Shown here: one piece after another, positions 27,423 to 34,814 of the stretch
Layout: each line of letters begins with the position of its first letter
How positions within the stretch are numbered: position 1 is the first letter of the stretch
Source: an uncultured Prevotella sp.
GTDB lineage: Bacteria; Bacteroidota; Bacteroidia; Bacteroidales; Bacteroidaceae
Reading direction: 5' to 3'
DNA length: 64,000 bases
Assembly (NCBI GenBank): GCA_944319815.1
Contig: CALUEX010000002.1
Location: 1 to 64,000, forward strand
The notes under the pieces: generated by a model
What the model was told of the DNA's origin: nothing
What the model saw: only the letters and a program-made list of their open reading frames with translations
Databases searched by the model: none
Made by a program: the position numbers and the translations under genes

Positions 27423-27763
27423 TCCAAAGCTCCTTTCCGCCAAGCATAAGCAAGGCCAAATACTAAGACTAACAAAAAGAACCCGATACTGACCATAGCC
27501 ATCACGCCGAAATCCTTAACTACGACGGCCCACGGATAGAGGAACACCGTCTCCACGTCGAACACGAGGAAAAGGATTGCGAAAAGATAATAGCCCACGT
27601 GTACAGGTATCCATGAAGAACCGTGTGTAGGAATACCACACTCGAACGGCTCCCCCTTCACCTTGTTATATGTACGCGGACCCATCAACTTAGCGATGAC
27701 AAATGCAGCCACTACCAAGAAAACAGCCGTTATCAAAACGGTAATTAACAAGATAAAATACAT
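27413..27763 (-). CDS. nuoA: Complex I membrane subunit NuoA
   Basis: 116 residues, three transmembrane helices, with the family loop ([24 protein letters not shown]) and [11 protein letters not shown]. It is the first gene of the operon; the -7 box lies 41 nt upstream. NuoA packs beside NuoH at the quinone chamber. Confidence 0.95.
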   Translation of the reverse strand: MYFILLITVLITAVFLVVAAFVIAKLMGPRTYNKVKGEPFECGIPTHGSSWIPVHVGYYLFAILFLVFDVETVFLYPWAVVVKDFGVMAMVSIGFFLLVLVFGLAYAWRKGALEWK

Positions 27764-27803
27764 ATATATTTTATTTAATAAAACGTAGCACTACGAAACG
27801 TCT

Positions 27804-27812
27804 GCAAAGGTA
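27804..27812 (-). promoter_or_regulatory. -7 element of the nuo operon
   Basis: TACCTTTGC on the minus strand, 41 nt before ATG 27763. A TTTG occurs only 12 nt further upstream, too close for a -33 box, so only the -7 is convincing. Confidence 0.65.
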
Positions 27813-27898
27813 CAACTAATTTTGCAAAGTTTCACTAAAAACATATTTTTTATTTTAATGAAAATTTCATCTGTCAACCATCACCACTGGCTTACATG

Positions 27899-28012
27899 GC
27901 AAAAGAGGGCCAACGGCATTGCAAAAGGTCACATTTCAGGCGCCAAAAGGCCATATTTTGCAAGCCGAGATGCCGTCTTTCACAACATATTGAAAAGCTG
28001 CATTTTACACAG
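27899..28012. repeat. 22-bp-period repeat, copy C (5 units)
   Basis: Units start at about 27899, 27920, 27942, 27964 and 27990: GCAAAAGAGGGCC, GCAAAAGGTCACATTTC, GCCAAAAGGCCATATTTTGC, CCGAGATGCCGTCTTTCAC, TGAAAAGCTGCATTTTACAC. This is the longest copy in the window. It lies between the nuo promoter and the end of the sugar kinase gene. Confidence 0.65.
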
Positions 28013-28042
28013 GCTGAACCTAACGTCCATGGCTTTCCGCCT

Positions 28043-28876
28043 TTATGCCATTTTCACGAGACTGTCCATAGGGCTTTTTATAACCATTGCCACCTTGTAG
28101 CCTTCCTCCTCGGCAGCGGCCCTTAATTGCTCTTCATAATAATAAGCAATGCTACCTACGGCTCCGACAGGCAGGTCGCGGCGGCCGTAAAGGTCAACGT
28201 TGCGCCGGAAGAAGCTCTTGAAGTTCTCGACAACAAGCGCAGACAAATCTTTGTCGTCTAAGTGGTCATGAATAAACACCGATGTACCGGCAAGAAAGCG
28301 GTTGGCCAACGGCTCGCGGTACACCTTATTTATTATGTCTGCAAGAGTAAGTCCCGTTTCGGCAAGAAACTCGTCACGCAATGCCGGCGACAGCCCCCCC
28401 TTAAACATCGCATTGATGAACAGACGCCCAAGCACGGCCCCACTACCCTCGTCACCTAAAATGTAGCCAAGCGGCGGCACGTTGGCCGTTATACGCCTAC
28501 CGTCATACAAGCACGAGTTAGCCCCCGTGCCGAGTATGCACGCGATACCTTCCCTATTACCCAAAAGGGCACGCGCCGCACCGAGGACATCTGAACAGAC
28601 CTCTATCCTGCCAGCATTTACGAACAATTTTCGTAATATGCGCTCTAATAATAAAACCTTGTCATCACGACATCCTGCGCCATAAAACTCTATCTCGCTA
28701 ATCTTACCGGCACATTCCATCTTGTCAACTAATTCGCCACGGATTATGTTTTCTACATCCTCCCCTGTCTGCTGAAACGGGTTTATGCCCTGTCCGACCA
28801 CACGGGATACAATATATTCCCCATCCGTCACACACCAGTCGGTCTTAGTGCTGCCGCTGTCTGCTATAAGTTTCAT
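28043..28876 (-). CDS. BadF/BadG-family ATPase, probable N-acetylglucosamine kinase
   Basis: 277 residues with the actin-like ATPase fold. The phosphate-1 loop is ADSGSTKTDW, the phosphate-2 region CILGTGANSCLYDG, and a glycine motif LGDEGSGAVLG follows. This combination is typical of the Bacteroidales N-acetylglucosamine/amino-sugar kinases that phosphorylate sugars in the cytoplasm. Substrate choice (GlcNAc, MurNAc or GlcN) cannot be read from the sequence. It starts 48 nt after the MGMT-like gene and probably shares its transcript. The coding strand contains a run of seven G (plus-strand C run at 28394-28400). Confidence 0.75.
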   Translation of the reverse strand: MKLIADSGSTKTDWCVTDGEYIVSRVVGQGINPFQQTGEDVENIIRGELVDKMECAGKISEIEFYGAGCRDDKVLLLERILRKLFVNAGRIEVCSDVLGAARALLGNREGIACILGTGANSCLYDGRRITANVPPLGYILGDEGSGAVLGRLFINAMFKGGLSPALRDEFLAETGLTLADIINKVYREPLANRFLAGTSVFIHDHLDDKDLSALVVENFKSFFRRNVDLYGRRDLPVGAVGSIAYYYEEQLRAAAEEEGYKVAMVIKSPMDSLVKMA

Positions 28877-28924
28877 ATCATAAAATTATTTATTATCGAA
28901 CAAAATCAGTAAAAAAGTTGCCAG

Positions 28925-29248
28925 TCAACACTTTACTTTTAATAATAAATTCCATCCACACACTTTCATGTCAACACTCCCGTTGGCCTTAAACGCCACT
29001 CCTTCGGCCTCCAACAGCTGCTTTTGTTCATGCCAATACGGACACGTGCGGCCCTGGCTATTAACAACACGATGGCAAGGCAAGCCTTCACTTGACGCAT
29101 TGCGCAACACACGACCTACCCAACGCGAATGATTGGGCATCCCTACGAGCTTGGCAATCTGCCCGTATGTCAATACCTTTCCACGCGGAATTGACCCCAC
29201 AACAGAATATACCTCACGCCTGAAGTCATCAAAATCAATCACAGCCAT
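28925..29248 (-). CDS. MGMT-family DNA alkyl-transfer protein, single domain
   Basis: 107 residues, equal to only the C-terminal DNA-binding domain of O6-methylguanine-DNA methyltransferases. GQIAKLVGMPNHSRWVGRVLR supplies the helix-turn-helix and arginine finger, and GLPCHRVV contains the acceptor Cys. Alkyltransferase-like (Atl) proteins are equally short but usually have Trp or Ala at that Cys. Here the Cys is kept, so real transfer of an alkyl group is possible. It lies 109 nt downstream of the phosphohexomutase gene, after a hairpin. Confidence 0.75.
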   Translation of the reverse strand: MAVIDFDDFRREVYSVVGSIPRGKVLTYGQIAKLVGMPNHSRWVGRVLRNASSEGLPCHRVVNSQGRTCPYWHEQKQLLEAEGVAFKANGSVDMKVCGWNLLLKVKC

Positions 29249-29261
29249 TAGCTACAGACAC

Positions 29262-29333
29262 AAAAAAGAGCTTCAAAACGCTCTAAAAATAAACAGCAAC
29301 GGCGGCGGAAGTATTACCTCCACTGCCGTTGTG
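29262..29333 (-). terminator. Probable terminator after the phosphohexomutase gene
   Basis: An imperfect hairpin (arms near 29297-29311 and 29316-29333, ACGGCAGTGG against CCGCCGCCGT with wobbles) is followed by TGTTTATTTTT. A second small AGAGC/GCTCT hairpin with TTTTTTG follows (29262-29284). Both are read on the minus strand. They may only reduce read-through into the MGMT-like gene. Confidence 0.45.
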
Positions 29334-29357
29334 CATCTATTCATTAACTAAAAACTC

Positions 29358-31103
29358 TTACAAATTCAGCGACTTCTTGATAGCCTCAATCTTTTCCAAA
29401 GCCTCGTTCGTGCAACGCTCATAGCACCCGGCACACTTCATCGTGCCCTTAGCCTCGATGTAGAACTTGATTTTCGGCTCGGTGCCTGACGGACGGACGC
29501 TGATTTTCGTCTCGTCGTCGCAGAACCATTGAAGCACGTTGCTTGTGGTCGGCATATCTATCTTAGTAACGTTGCCAGCGGCATCGCGCTGTTCGAGCGT
29601 CTGATAATCTTTCCACAAAACGACCTTGCTGCCGCCGAGTTCTGCGGGCGGATTGTTACGGAAGTCTGTCATCATCTGTTTTATTTCGTCAGCTCCGGTC
29701 TTGCCAGGCTTAACAACATTCACCGTAAGTTCTTTCGAGAAGCCATATTCGAGGTATATATCCATCAACACCTCATAGAGCGTCTTGCCCTGGTCCTTGG
29801 CCCAAGCGCAAATCTCGGCAAGCAACGAGCAAGCCGACACGGCATCCTTGTCACGCACAAAGTCTTCAGCCAAGAAACCGTAACTTTCCTCGCCACCACC
29901 AATATACTGCTGCTTTCCTTCCGAAAGAGCCATCTCGCGTGCAATCCACTTGAAGCCGGTATAACAGTCGCGCATCTCGATGTGCTGCTTGTCGGCAATC
30001 TTCTTGATTACCTCCGTGGTCACGATGGTCTTCACGATGAAGTCCGTCGGCTTCAGCAAGCCCTTTGCCTTGCGGTTGCTTATTATATAATATAAGAACA
30101 AGAGGCAAGTCTGGTTACCGTTGATGAGTATCCATTCACCCTTGTCGTTCTTGCAAGCCATGCCAACGCGGTCAGCATCGGGGTCGCTCGCCATTACGAT
30201 GTCGGCATCAAGTTCCTTGGCGTCGCGCAGCGCAAGGGTCAGGGCCTCGCCGTTCTCCGGGTTCGGGCTGACCACAGTCGGGAAGTTGCCGTCTTTCACC
30301 ATCTGTTCCTTAACGCAATGGACGTTCTCGAAGCCCCAGAGCTTCAACGACTGCGGGATGAGCATCATGCCCGTGCCGTGCAGCGGGGTGTAGACAATCT
30401 TCAAGTCCTTCTGGCGCTTGATGGCTTCCGGGTCGATAGAGATGCCATGGATAAGGTCAAGGTAAACCTTGTCAATGTCCTCTCCTATAATCTGTATAAG
30501 CTCCTTGTTGCCGTCAAACTTAACGTCTTCCACCTTAACCTTGTTCACCTCATCGATGATACCGGTGTCATGGGGAGCCAGCACCTGTGCACCGTCCTCC
30601 CAGTAAGCCTTGTATCCGTTATACTCCTTGGGGTTATGGCTTGCGGTAATGTTCACGCCGCTCTGGCATCCGAGGTGACGTATTGCGAACGAGCACTCGG
30701 GTGTCGGGCGCATATCGTCGAACAGGTAAACCTTGATGCCGTTGGCCGAGAATATATTGGCAACTGTCTCGGCATACAGACGGCTGTTGTTACGGCAGTC
30801 GTGGCAAACAACGACGGATATTTGCTCACGGTCGGCAAAATTCTTCTTCAGGTAGTTGGCAAAACCCTGCGTAGCCATACCTACCGTATAGACGTTCATG
30901 CGGTTGCTGCCAGCGCCCATTATGCCGCGCAAGCCACCAGTTCCAAATTCAAGGTTCTTATAGAAACTCTCTATCAAGTCGGTCTTGTCTTCCTTGTCAA
31001 GCATCTCCTTGACAGCCTTTTGCGTTTCCGCGTCAAATACAGGTGTGAGCCATTGCTTTGCCTTGGCTTCACACAAAGCAATCAATTCTGAGTTATTTTC
31101 CAT
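29358..31103 (-). CDS. Alpha-D-phosphohexomutase (phosphoglucomutase/phosphomannomutase)
   Basis: 581 residues, the long PGM/PMM form of Firmicutes and Bacteroidota. It interconverts sugar 1- and 6-phosphates in the cytoplasm. The phosphoserine loop is ITASHNPKEYNGYK, the metal-binding loop DPDADRVG, the sugar-binding loop GGEESYGF and the C-terminal phosphate loop RPSGTEPKIKFYIE. All four are intact. A TATCTTTGC -7 box lies ~165 nt upstream. Whether glucose or mannose phosphate is preferred cannot be told. Confidence 0.92.
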   Translation of the reverse strand: MENNSELIALCEAKAKQWLTPVFDAETQKAVKEMLDKEDKTDLIESFYKNLEFGTGGLRGIMGAGSNRMNVYTVGMATQGFANYLKKNFADREQISVVVCHDCRNNSRLYAETVANIFSANGIKVYLFDDMRPTPECSFAIRHLGCQSGVNITASHNPKEYNGYKAYWEDGAQVLAPHDTGIIDEVNKVKVEDVKFDGNKELIQIIGEDIDKVYLDLIHGISIDPEAIKRQKDLKIVYTPLHGTGMMLIPQSLKLWGFENVHCVKEQMVKDGNFPTVVSPNPENGEALTLALRDAKELDADIVMASDPDADRVGMACKNDKGEWILINGNQTCLLFLYYIISNRKAKGLLKPTDFIVKTIVTTEVIKKIADKQHIEMRDCYTGFKWIAREMALSEGKQQYIGGGEESYGFLAEDFVRDKDAVSACSLLAEICAWAKDQGKTLYEVLMDIYLEYGFSKELTVNVVKPGKTGADEIKQMMTDFRNNPPAELGGSKVVLWKDYQTLEQRDAAGNVTKIDMPTTSNVLQWFCDDETKISVRPSGTEPKIKFYIEAKGTMKCAGCYERCTNEALEKIEAIKKSLNL

Positions 31104-31267
31104 ACTATTAATAAATGTTAGTTGTTCGTGTTACAAGGTTTTTGTGGCATAGCACGAAAGCGGAACCTCCACACTTGCCAAATTGACTTTCCCTCTGTTC
31201 GTAAAGATAATGAAAACGAGCGAAAAGAAAATTCACCTTCAATGGTTCTTAACGCAGGTTATCTTAT

Positions 31268-31276
31268 GCAAAGATA
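31268..31276 (-). promoter_or_regulatory. -7 element upstream of the phosphohexomutase gene
   Basis: TATCTTTGC on the minus strand, 165 nt before ATG 31103. No -33 box is recognised. The rest of the 523-nt gap (31104-31626) holds repeat copy D and the promoter of the plus-strand glycosyltransferase. Confidence 0.5.
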
Positions 31277-31401
31277 AAAAATAAAAATAAAATAAGCCTA
31301 ACGGAAAAGATATTTTTATCATTTTTTTGCGCACTTGTAACATAGTATAGGCAAACAAACAATCACGGTTGAGCCACAAGAGACGGCAAACAACCTTGCG
31401 A

Positions 31402-31465
31402 CAGGTGGCCTTTTGGGCTGCAATACGTGGCCTTTTACAAGGCAAAAGGCCACGTATTGCAAATC
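31402..31465. repeat. 21-22-bp-period repeat, copy D, with a perfect 17-bp hairpin
   Basis: Three units: ACAGGTGGCCTTTTGGGC (from 31401), GCAATACGTGGCCTTTTAC (from 31420) and GCAAAAGGCCACGTATTGC (from 31442). The last two are exact inverted repeats over 17 bp (31420-31436 and 31444-31460) with a 7-nt loop. The block lies between two divergent promoters. Confidence 0.7.
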
Positions 31466-31591
31466 GGCTGATAGTCAACAAGTTATAAACAGGACACAAA
31501 TAAGGGTCGAATATGGCAAAAACACGAACAAGACAAAGGCAAGAAAACACGCCAACGAAGTCGGCACAACACGTAAAGAGGCCTCGTTTGC

Positions 31592-31623
31592 TTGCCGTTT
31601 CAAGAATAAAATGTTACTTTTGC
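31592..31623 (+). promoter_or_regulatory. Promoter abutting the start codon of a glycosyltransferase gene
   Basis: TTG at 31592-31594, a 20-nt spacer and TACTTTTGC at 31615-31623. The -7 box ends 3 nt before ATG 31627, so transcription should begin at or just inside the start codon. Either the mRNA is leaderless or another promoter is used. Confidence 0.5.
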
Positions 31624-31626
31624 ATT

Positions 31627-32574
31627 ATGAAAAATAACCACGCACCTTTAGTCAGTTTCATCATAACGTGCTATAACCTGCCTACGGATATGCTTGCCGA
31701 GTGCATCGACAGCGTCCTAGCATTGCCCCTGCAACGCGGGGAAAGGGAGGTGATACTCGTTGACGACGGGTCGGAAACAAGTCCGCTCGCGGCCTTGGGG
31801 CAACGCGCTGACGAGATAACTTATATCAGGCAGGTGAACATGGGACTGAGCGAGGCGCGCAACACGGGACTGCGCGCGGCCCGTGGGGAGTACATACAGT
31901 TTGTTGACGGCGACGACCGACTGCTCAACAAAGGCTACGAGCAATGCTTAGACATAATAAGAAGCCAGAAGCCGGACATGGTGATGTTCAGACTGACGTC
32001 GGCCGACAAGGAGAGGAAAGCGGCATCTGTCACACCAAAACCTGTAAGCGGAACGGAGTATATGCTGAACAACAACCTGCACGCAACGGCCTGTGGCTAT
32101 GCCGTAAGGCGCGAGACACTCGGCGACCTGCACTTTACGCCGGGCATACTGCACGAGGACGAGGACTTCACGCCGCGACTATTGCTGCGTGCCGGCACCG
32201 TGATTGCAACGGACATCACGGCGTATTACTACAGGACGCGCCCCCACTCCATCACCACCAGCACCGACCAACGCACCGTGACACGCCGACTGGACGACAT
32301 TGAACGCATCATAACACACCTTGACGAAACGGCAAACACCCTGAAAGGCGAGGCTAAGGCGGCGATAGAGCGGCGCGTGGCGCAGCTTACAATGGACTAC
32401 ATATACAACACGGCGCGGCTTACACGGTCGGCAGGGCAGCTGAAGCAAAGGCTGAAACGCTTAGAGGCCAACGGCCTGTTTCCACTGCCCAAAAGGAATT
32501 ACACGCTGAAATACACTCTGTTCAGACTCATCACAAGCAACAAGCTGATGATGAAACAAGTGAAAAGTGAATAA
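31627..32574 (+). CDS. Family 2 glycosyltransferase
   Basis: 315 residues from ATG 31627 (MKNNHAPLVSFIITCYN). The frame is open 38 codons further upstream, but that part is basic, unlike the family, and overlaps the promoter. GT-A motifs are ILVDDGSE (nucleotide-sugar binding) and FVDGDD (metal binding), with LSEARNTGLRAARGEYIQ between them. The C-terminal third (RTRPHSITTS, then basic helices) is as in transferases of surface polysaccharides. Donor and acceptor are unknown. It probably acts at the inner face of the cytoplasmic membrane in capsule, LPS or protein O-glycan assembly. Confidence 0.85.
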   Translation: MKNNHAPLVSFIITCYNLPTDMLAECIDSVLALPLQRGEREVILVDDGSETSPLAALGQRADEITYIRQVNMGLSEARNTGLRAARGEYIQFVDGDDRLLNKGYEQCLDIIRSQKPDMVMFRLTSADKERKAASVTPKPVSGTEYMLNNNLHATACGYAVRRETLGDLHFTPGILHEDEDFTPRLLLRAGTVIATDITAYYYRTRPHSITTSTDQRTVTRRLDDIERIITHLDETANTLKGEAKAAIERRVAQLTMDYIYNTARLTRSAGQLKQRLKRLEANGLFPLPKRNYTLKYTLFRLITSNKLMMKQVKSE

Positions 32575-32721
32575 TGAAAAGTGAAAAATCCAATACTGGG
32601 TACGCAAGAGGCAAAGCATTTGTCTTTAACTACTTAGCGAACGCAGTGAGCGATAACTTCTTTAACTACTAAATGAAACCTCTCTAACTACCAAATAAAA
32701 CTTCTTTAACTCCTAAAGCGA
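32557..32721. repeat. Low-complexity repeats between two glycosyltransferase genes
   Basis: AGTGAAAAGTGAATAATGAA overlaps the end of the upstream gene and its stop. After ~30 unique bases come three 21-22-bp units at 32658, 32680 and 32701 (CTTCTTTAACTACTAAATGA, CTCTCTAACTACCAAATAAA, CTTCTTTAACTCCTAAAGCG) with a partial unit at 32624. These differ in sequence from the GCAAAAGG family though the period is alike. The 150-nt gap has no clear promoter box. Confidence 0.5.
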
Positions 32722-32724
32722 TAC

Positions 32725-33846
32725 ATGAAAATACTCCTTTTAGGCGAATACAGCAACGTGCACGCGACACTGGCCGATGGGCTGCGTGCGTTGGGACACA
32801 CCGTGACAGTGGCGTCAAACGGTGACTTCTGGAAGGACTATCCTGCCGACATTTCGCTGAAACGCAAGCCTGGAAAGCTCGGCGGCATCAGCCTGATGCT
32901 GAAGGTGTGGGCACTGATGCACAAGTTCACGGGCTACGACATAGTGCAGCTAATAAACCCGATGTTCATGGAACTAAAGGCCGAAAGGCTGTTCGGCATA
33001 TACGACTACCTGAAGAAACACAACAGGGCCGTTGTGCTTGGGGCATACGGAATGGACTGGTATTGGGTGAAGACGTGCTCGCACGATATGCCACTAAGGT
33101 ACAGCGACTTCAACATAGGCAAGCAACTAAGAACCAACGCTGACGCCGTGAGGGAGCAAAAAGACTGGATGGGAACGGCAAAGGAACGACTGAACAGGGA
33201 GATTGCCGACGAGTGCGACGGCATCGTGGCCGGGCTGTACGAGTATTGGGTTTGCTACAAAGACGTGTTCAAGGACAAGACCACGTTCATTCCGTTCCCA
33301 ATAAAGCCGCAAGGCGTAAAGCCAAAAGCCAAGGGCGAGAAGCTGAAAATATTTATCGGCATAAACAAAAGCAGGAGCGAATACAAGGGCACGGACATAA
33401 TGCTGAAGGCAGCGGAAGCCGTAAAAGCCAATTATCCCGAAAGGGTTGAACTCGAAGTGGCCGAGTCTGTGCCATTTGCCGTTTACGAGAAGATGATGAA
33501 CTGCAGCGACGTGATACTTGACCAGCTATACAGTTACACGCCGGCAATGAACGCCTTGCTGGCCATGTCGAAAGGAATAATCTGCGTGGGCGGCGGCGAG
33601 GAGGAGAACTACGGCATAATAAACGAAAACGAATTGCGCCCTATCATCAACGTTACGCCAAGCTACCAGAGCGTCTACGACAGTTTGAAAAGGCTCGCCA
33701 CGATGCCTGACGACGAAATAATGAGCCTGAAACGGCAAAGCATCGAATACACAAGGCGACACCACGACTACATAAAGGTAGCACAGCAATATGCAGACTT
33801 TTATGTAAACATCTTGTCGAGGAAAGATAAAATGCAGAGGGTTTAA
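32725..33846 (+). CDS. GT-B-type glycosyltransferase-like protein
   Basis: 373 residues. The first strand and glycine loop (MKILLLGEYSNVHATLADGL) and a second half with IFIGINKSRSEYKGTDIMLKAAE and GGEEENYGIINENELRP fit a GT-B fold of the GT4 type. The usual E-x7-E is only loosely recognisable. It follows the family 2 transferase by 150 nt on the same strand and ends 10 nt from the convergent transferase at 33857, so the three may serve one surface glycan. Substrate unknown. Confidence 0.7.
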   Translation: MKILLLGEYSNVHATLADGLRALGHTVTVASNGDFWKDYPADISLKRKPGKLGGISLMLKVWALMHKFTGYDIVQLINPMFMELKAERLFGIYDYLKKHNRAVVLGAYGMDWYWVKTCSHDMPLRYSDFNIGKQLRTNADAVREQKDWMGTAKERLNREIADECDGIVAGLYEYWVCYKDVFKDKTTFIPFPIKPQGVKPKAKGEKLKIFIGINKSRSEYKGTDIMLKAAEAVKANYPERVELEVAESVPFAVYEKMMNCSDVILDQLYSYTPAMNALLAMSKGIICVGGGEEENYGIINENELRPIINVTPSYQSVYDSLKRLATMPDDEIMSLKRQSIEYTRRHHDYIKVAQQYADFYVNILSRKDKMQRV

Positions 33847-33856
33847 CGGCAAGGCA

Positions 33857-34798
33857 TCACAGGACGTGGCGCAACTTGTTGAAAGCAAGCAGTCCGCCGA
33901 TGCCGGAAACGGAGGTTAACGCAAACTTAAAAGCCGCGACCTTGCCCTCATGCTTCAGCAAATAGGCAATGCCCTTACCTAACGGGAACTTCAACTTGGG
34001 CAATGACGGCGCGGCATTCGCCATTCGGCAGACATCGCACTGGATGTTCAACACGTGCATATAATAAGCCAAAAACTCGGGCGACGAGGAACAGCCTGCA
34101 CCGATGCGCTCAATGATGCGCGCATGGGCATCCAATAACTCGGCAAGTTTATTACCGTCGGCCGTGCACGTTATGCCGGCCTCATTCCAACAATAATAAT
34201 ACATCCCGACACTGACCGTGGCCACGACCTTGGTCTTTTCAAGTAGCGAGGGCAACGTCTGTATGTCCTCAAACACCCTGCCTACCGGGAACCTGACGCC
34301 GGCGAACAGGCTACGCCGGTAAATTTTGTTCCATGCGTAGGAATGGGCGTATGCCTTGCCTTTAAGGAAATACTCCAAGACATCGAAATACTCTACATCA
34401 TCAAAGAGGAGCTTGTACTCTGTCCTTGAGCCGTAATGCACAAAGACGGGGTATTCAACAATGTCGTATTCAGGATGTTGAGAAACGACATCCATCAGCG
34501 GCTTATATGTATTTTCAGCAATGAAGTCGTCTGAATCGACGAAGGTCACATAGTCACCGTACGCCAAGTCAAGCCCATGGTTGCGCGCATCGCTCAACCC
34601 ACCGTTAGCCTTGTGCACCACCTTTATCCTCGCATCGACAGACGCGAGACGGTCGCAAATGGCTCCACACGAGTCAGGCGACCCGTCATCAACGAGTATA
34701 ACCTCCAGCTCTTGAACGTCTTGCGCAAGCACGCTCTTGACACACCGCTCGAGAGTTTGCTCAACGCGATAGACCGGAATGACAACGCTTAACCTCAT
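33857..34798 (-). CDS. Family 2 glycosyltransferase at the end of the nqr operon
   Basis: 313 residues with GT-A motifs LEVILVDDGSPDS, LSDARNHGLDLAYGDYVTF and FVDSDD, then AYAWNKIYRRSLF and FEDIQTLP. It starts only 16 nt after the nqrF stop, on the same strand, and therefore is likely expressed with the sodium pump. No biochemical link to Nqr is known to me; the placement may simply reflect genome packing. The C-terminus contains a short hydrophobic segment (FALTSVSGIGGLLAF) that could associate with the membrane. Substrate unknown. Confidence 0.85.
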   Translation of the reverse strand: MRLSVVIPVYRVEQTLERCVKSVLAQDVQELEVILVDDGSPDSCGAICDRLASVDARIKVVHKANGGLSDARNHGLDLAYGDYVTFVDSDDFIAENTYKPLMDVVSQHPEYDIVEYPVFVHYGSRTEYKLLFDDVEYFDVLEYFLKGKAYAHSYAWNKIYRRSLFAGVRFPVGRVFEDIQTLPSLLEKTKVVATVSVGMYYYCWNEAGITCTADGNKLAELLDAHARIIERIGAGCSSSPEFLAYYMHVLNIQCDVCRMANAAPSLPKLKFPLGKGIAYLLKHEGKVAAFKFALTSVSGIGGLLAFNKLRHVL

Positions 34799-34814
34799 TT
34801 ACGCCAACGCCGCA

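Noticed and set aside
27899-28012. CRISPR array at repeat copy C
   Set aside because: The units touch each other with no room for 30-40-nt spacers, and the repeat sequence drifts strongly from unit to unit.
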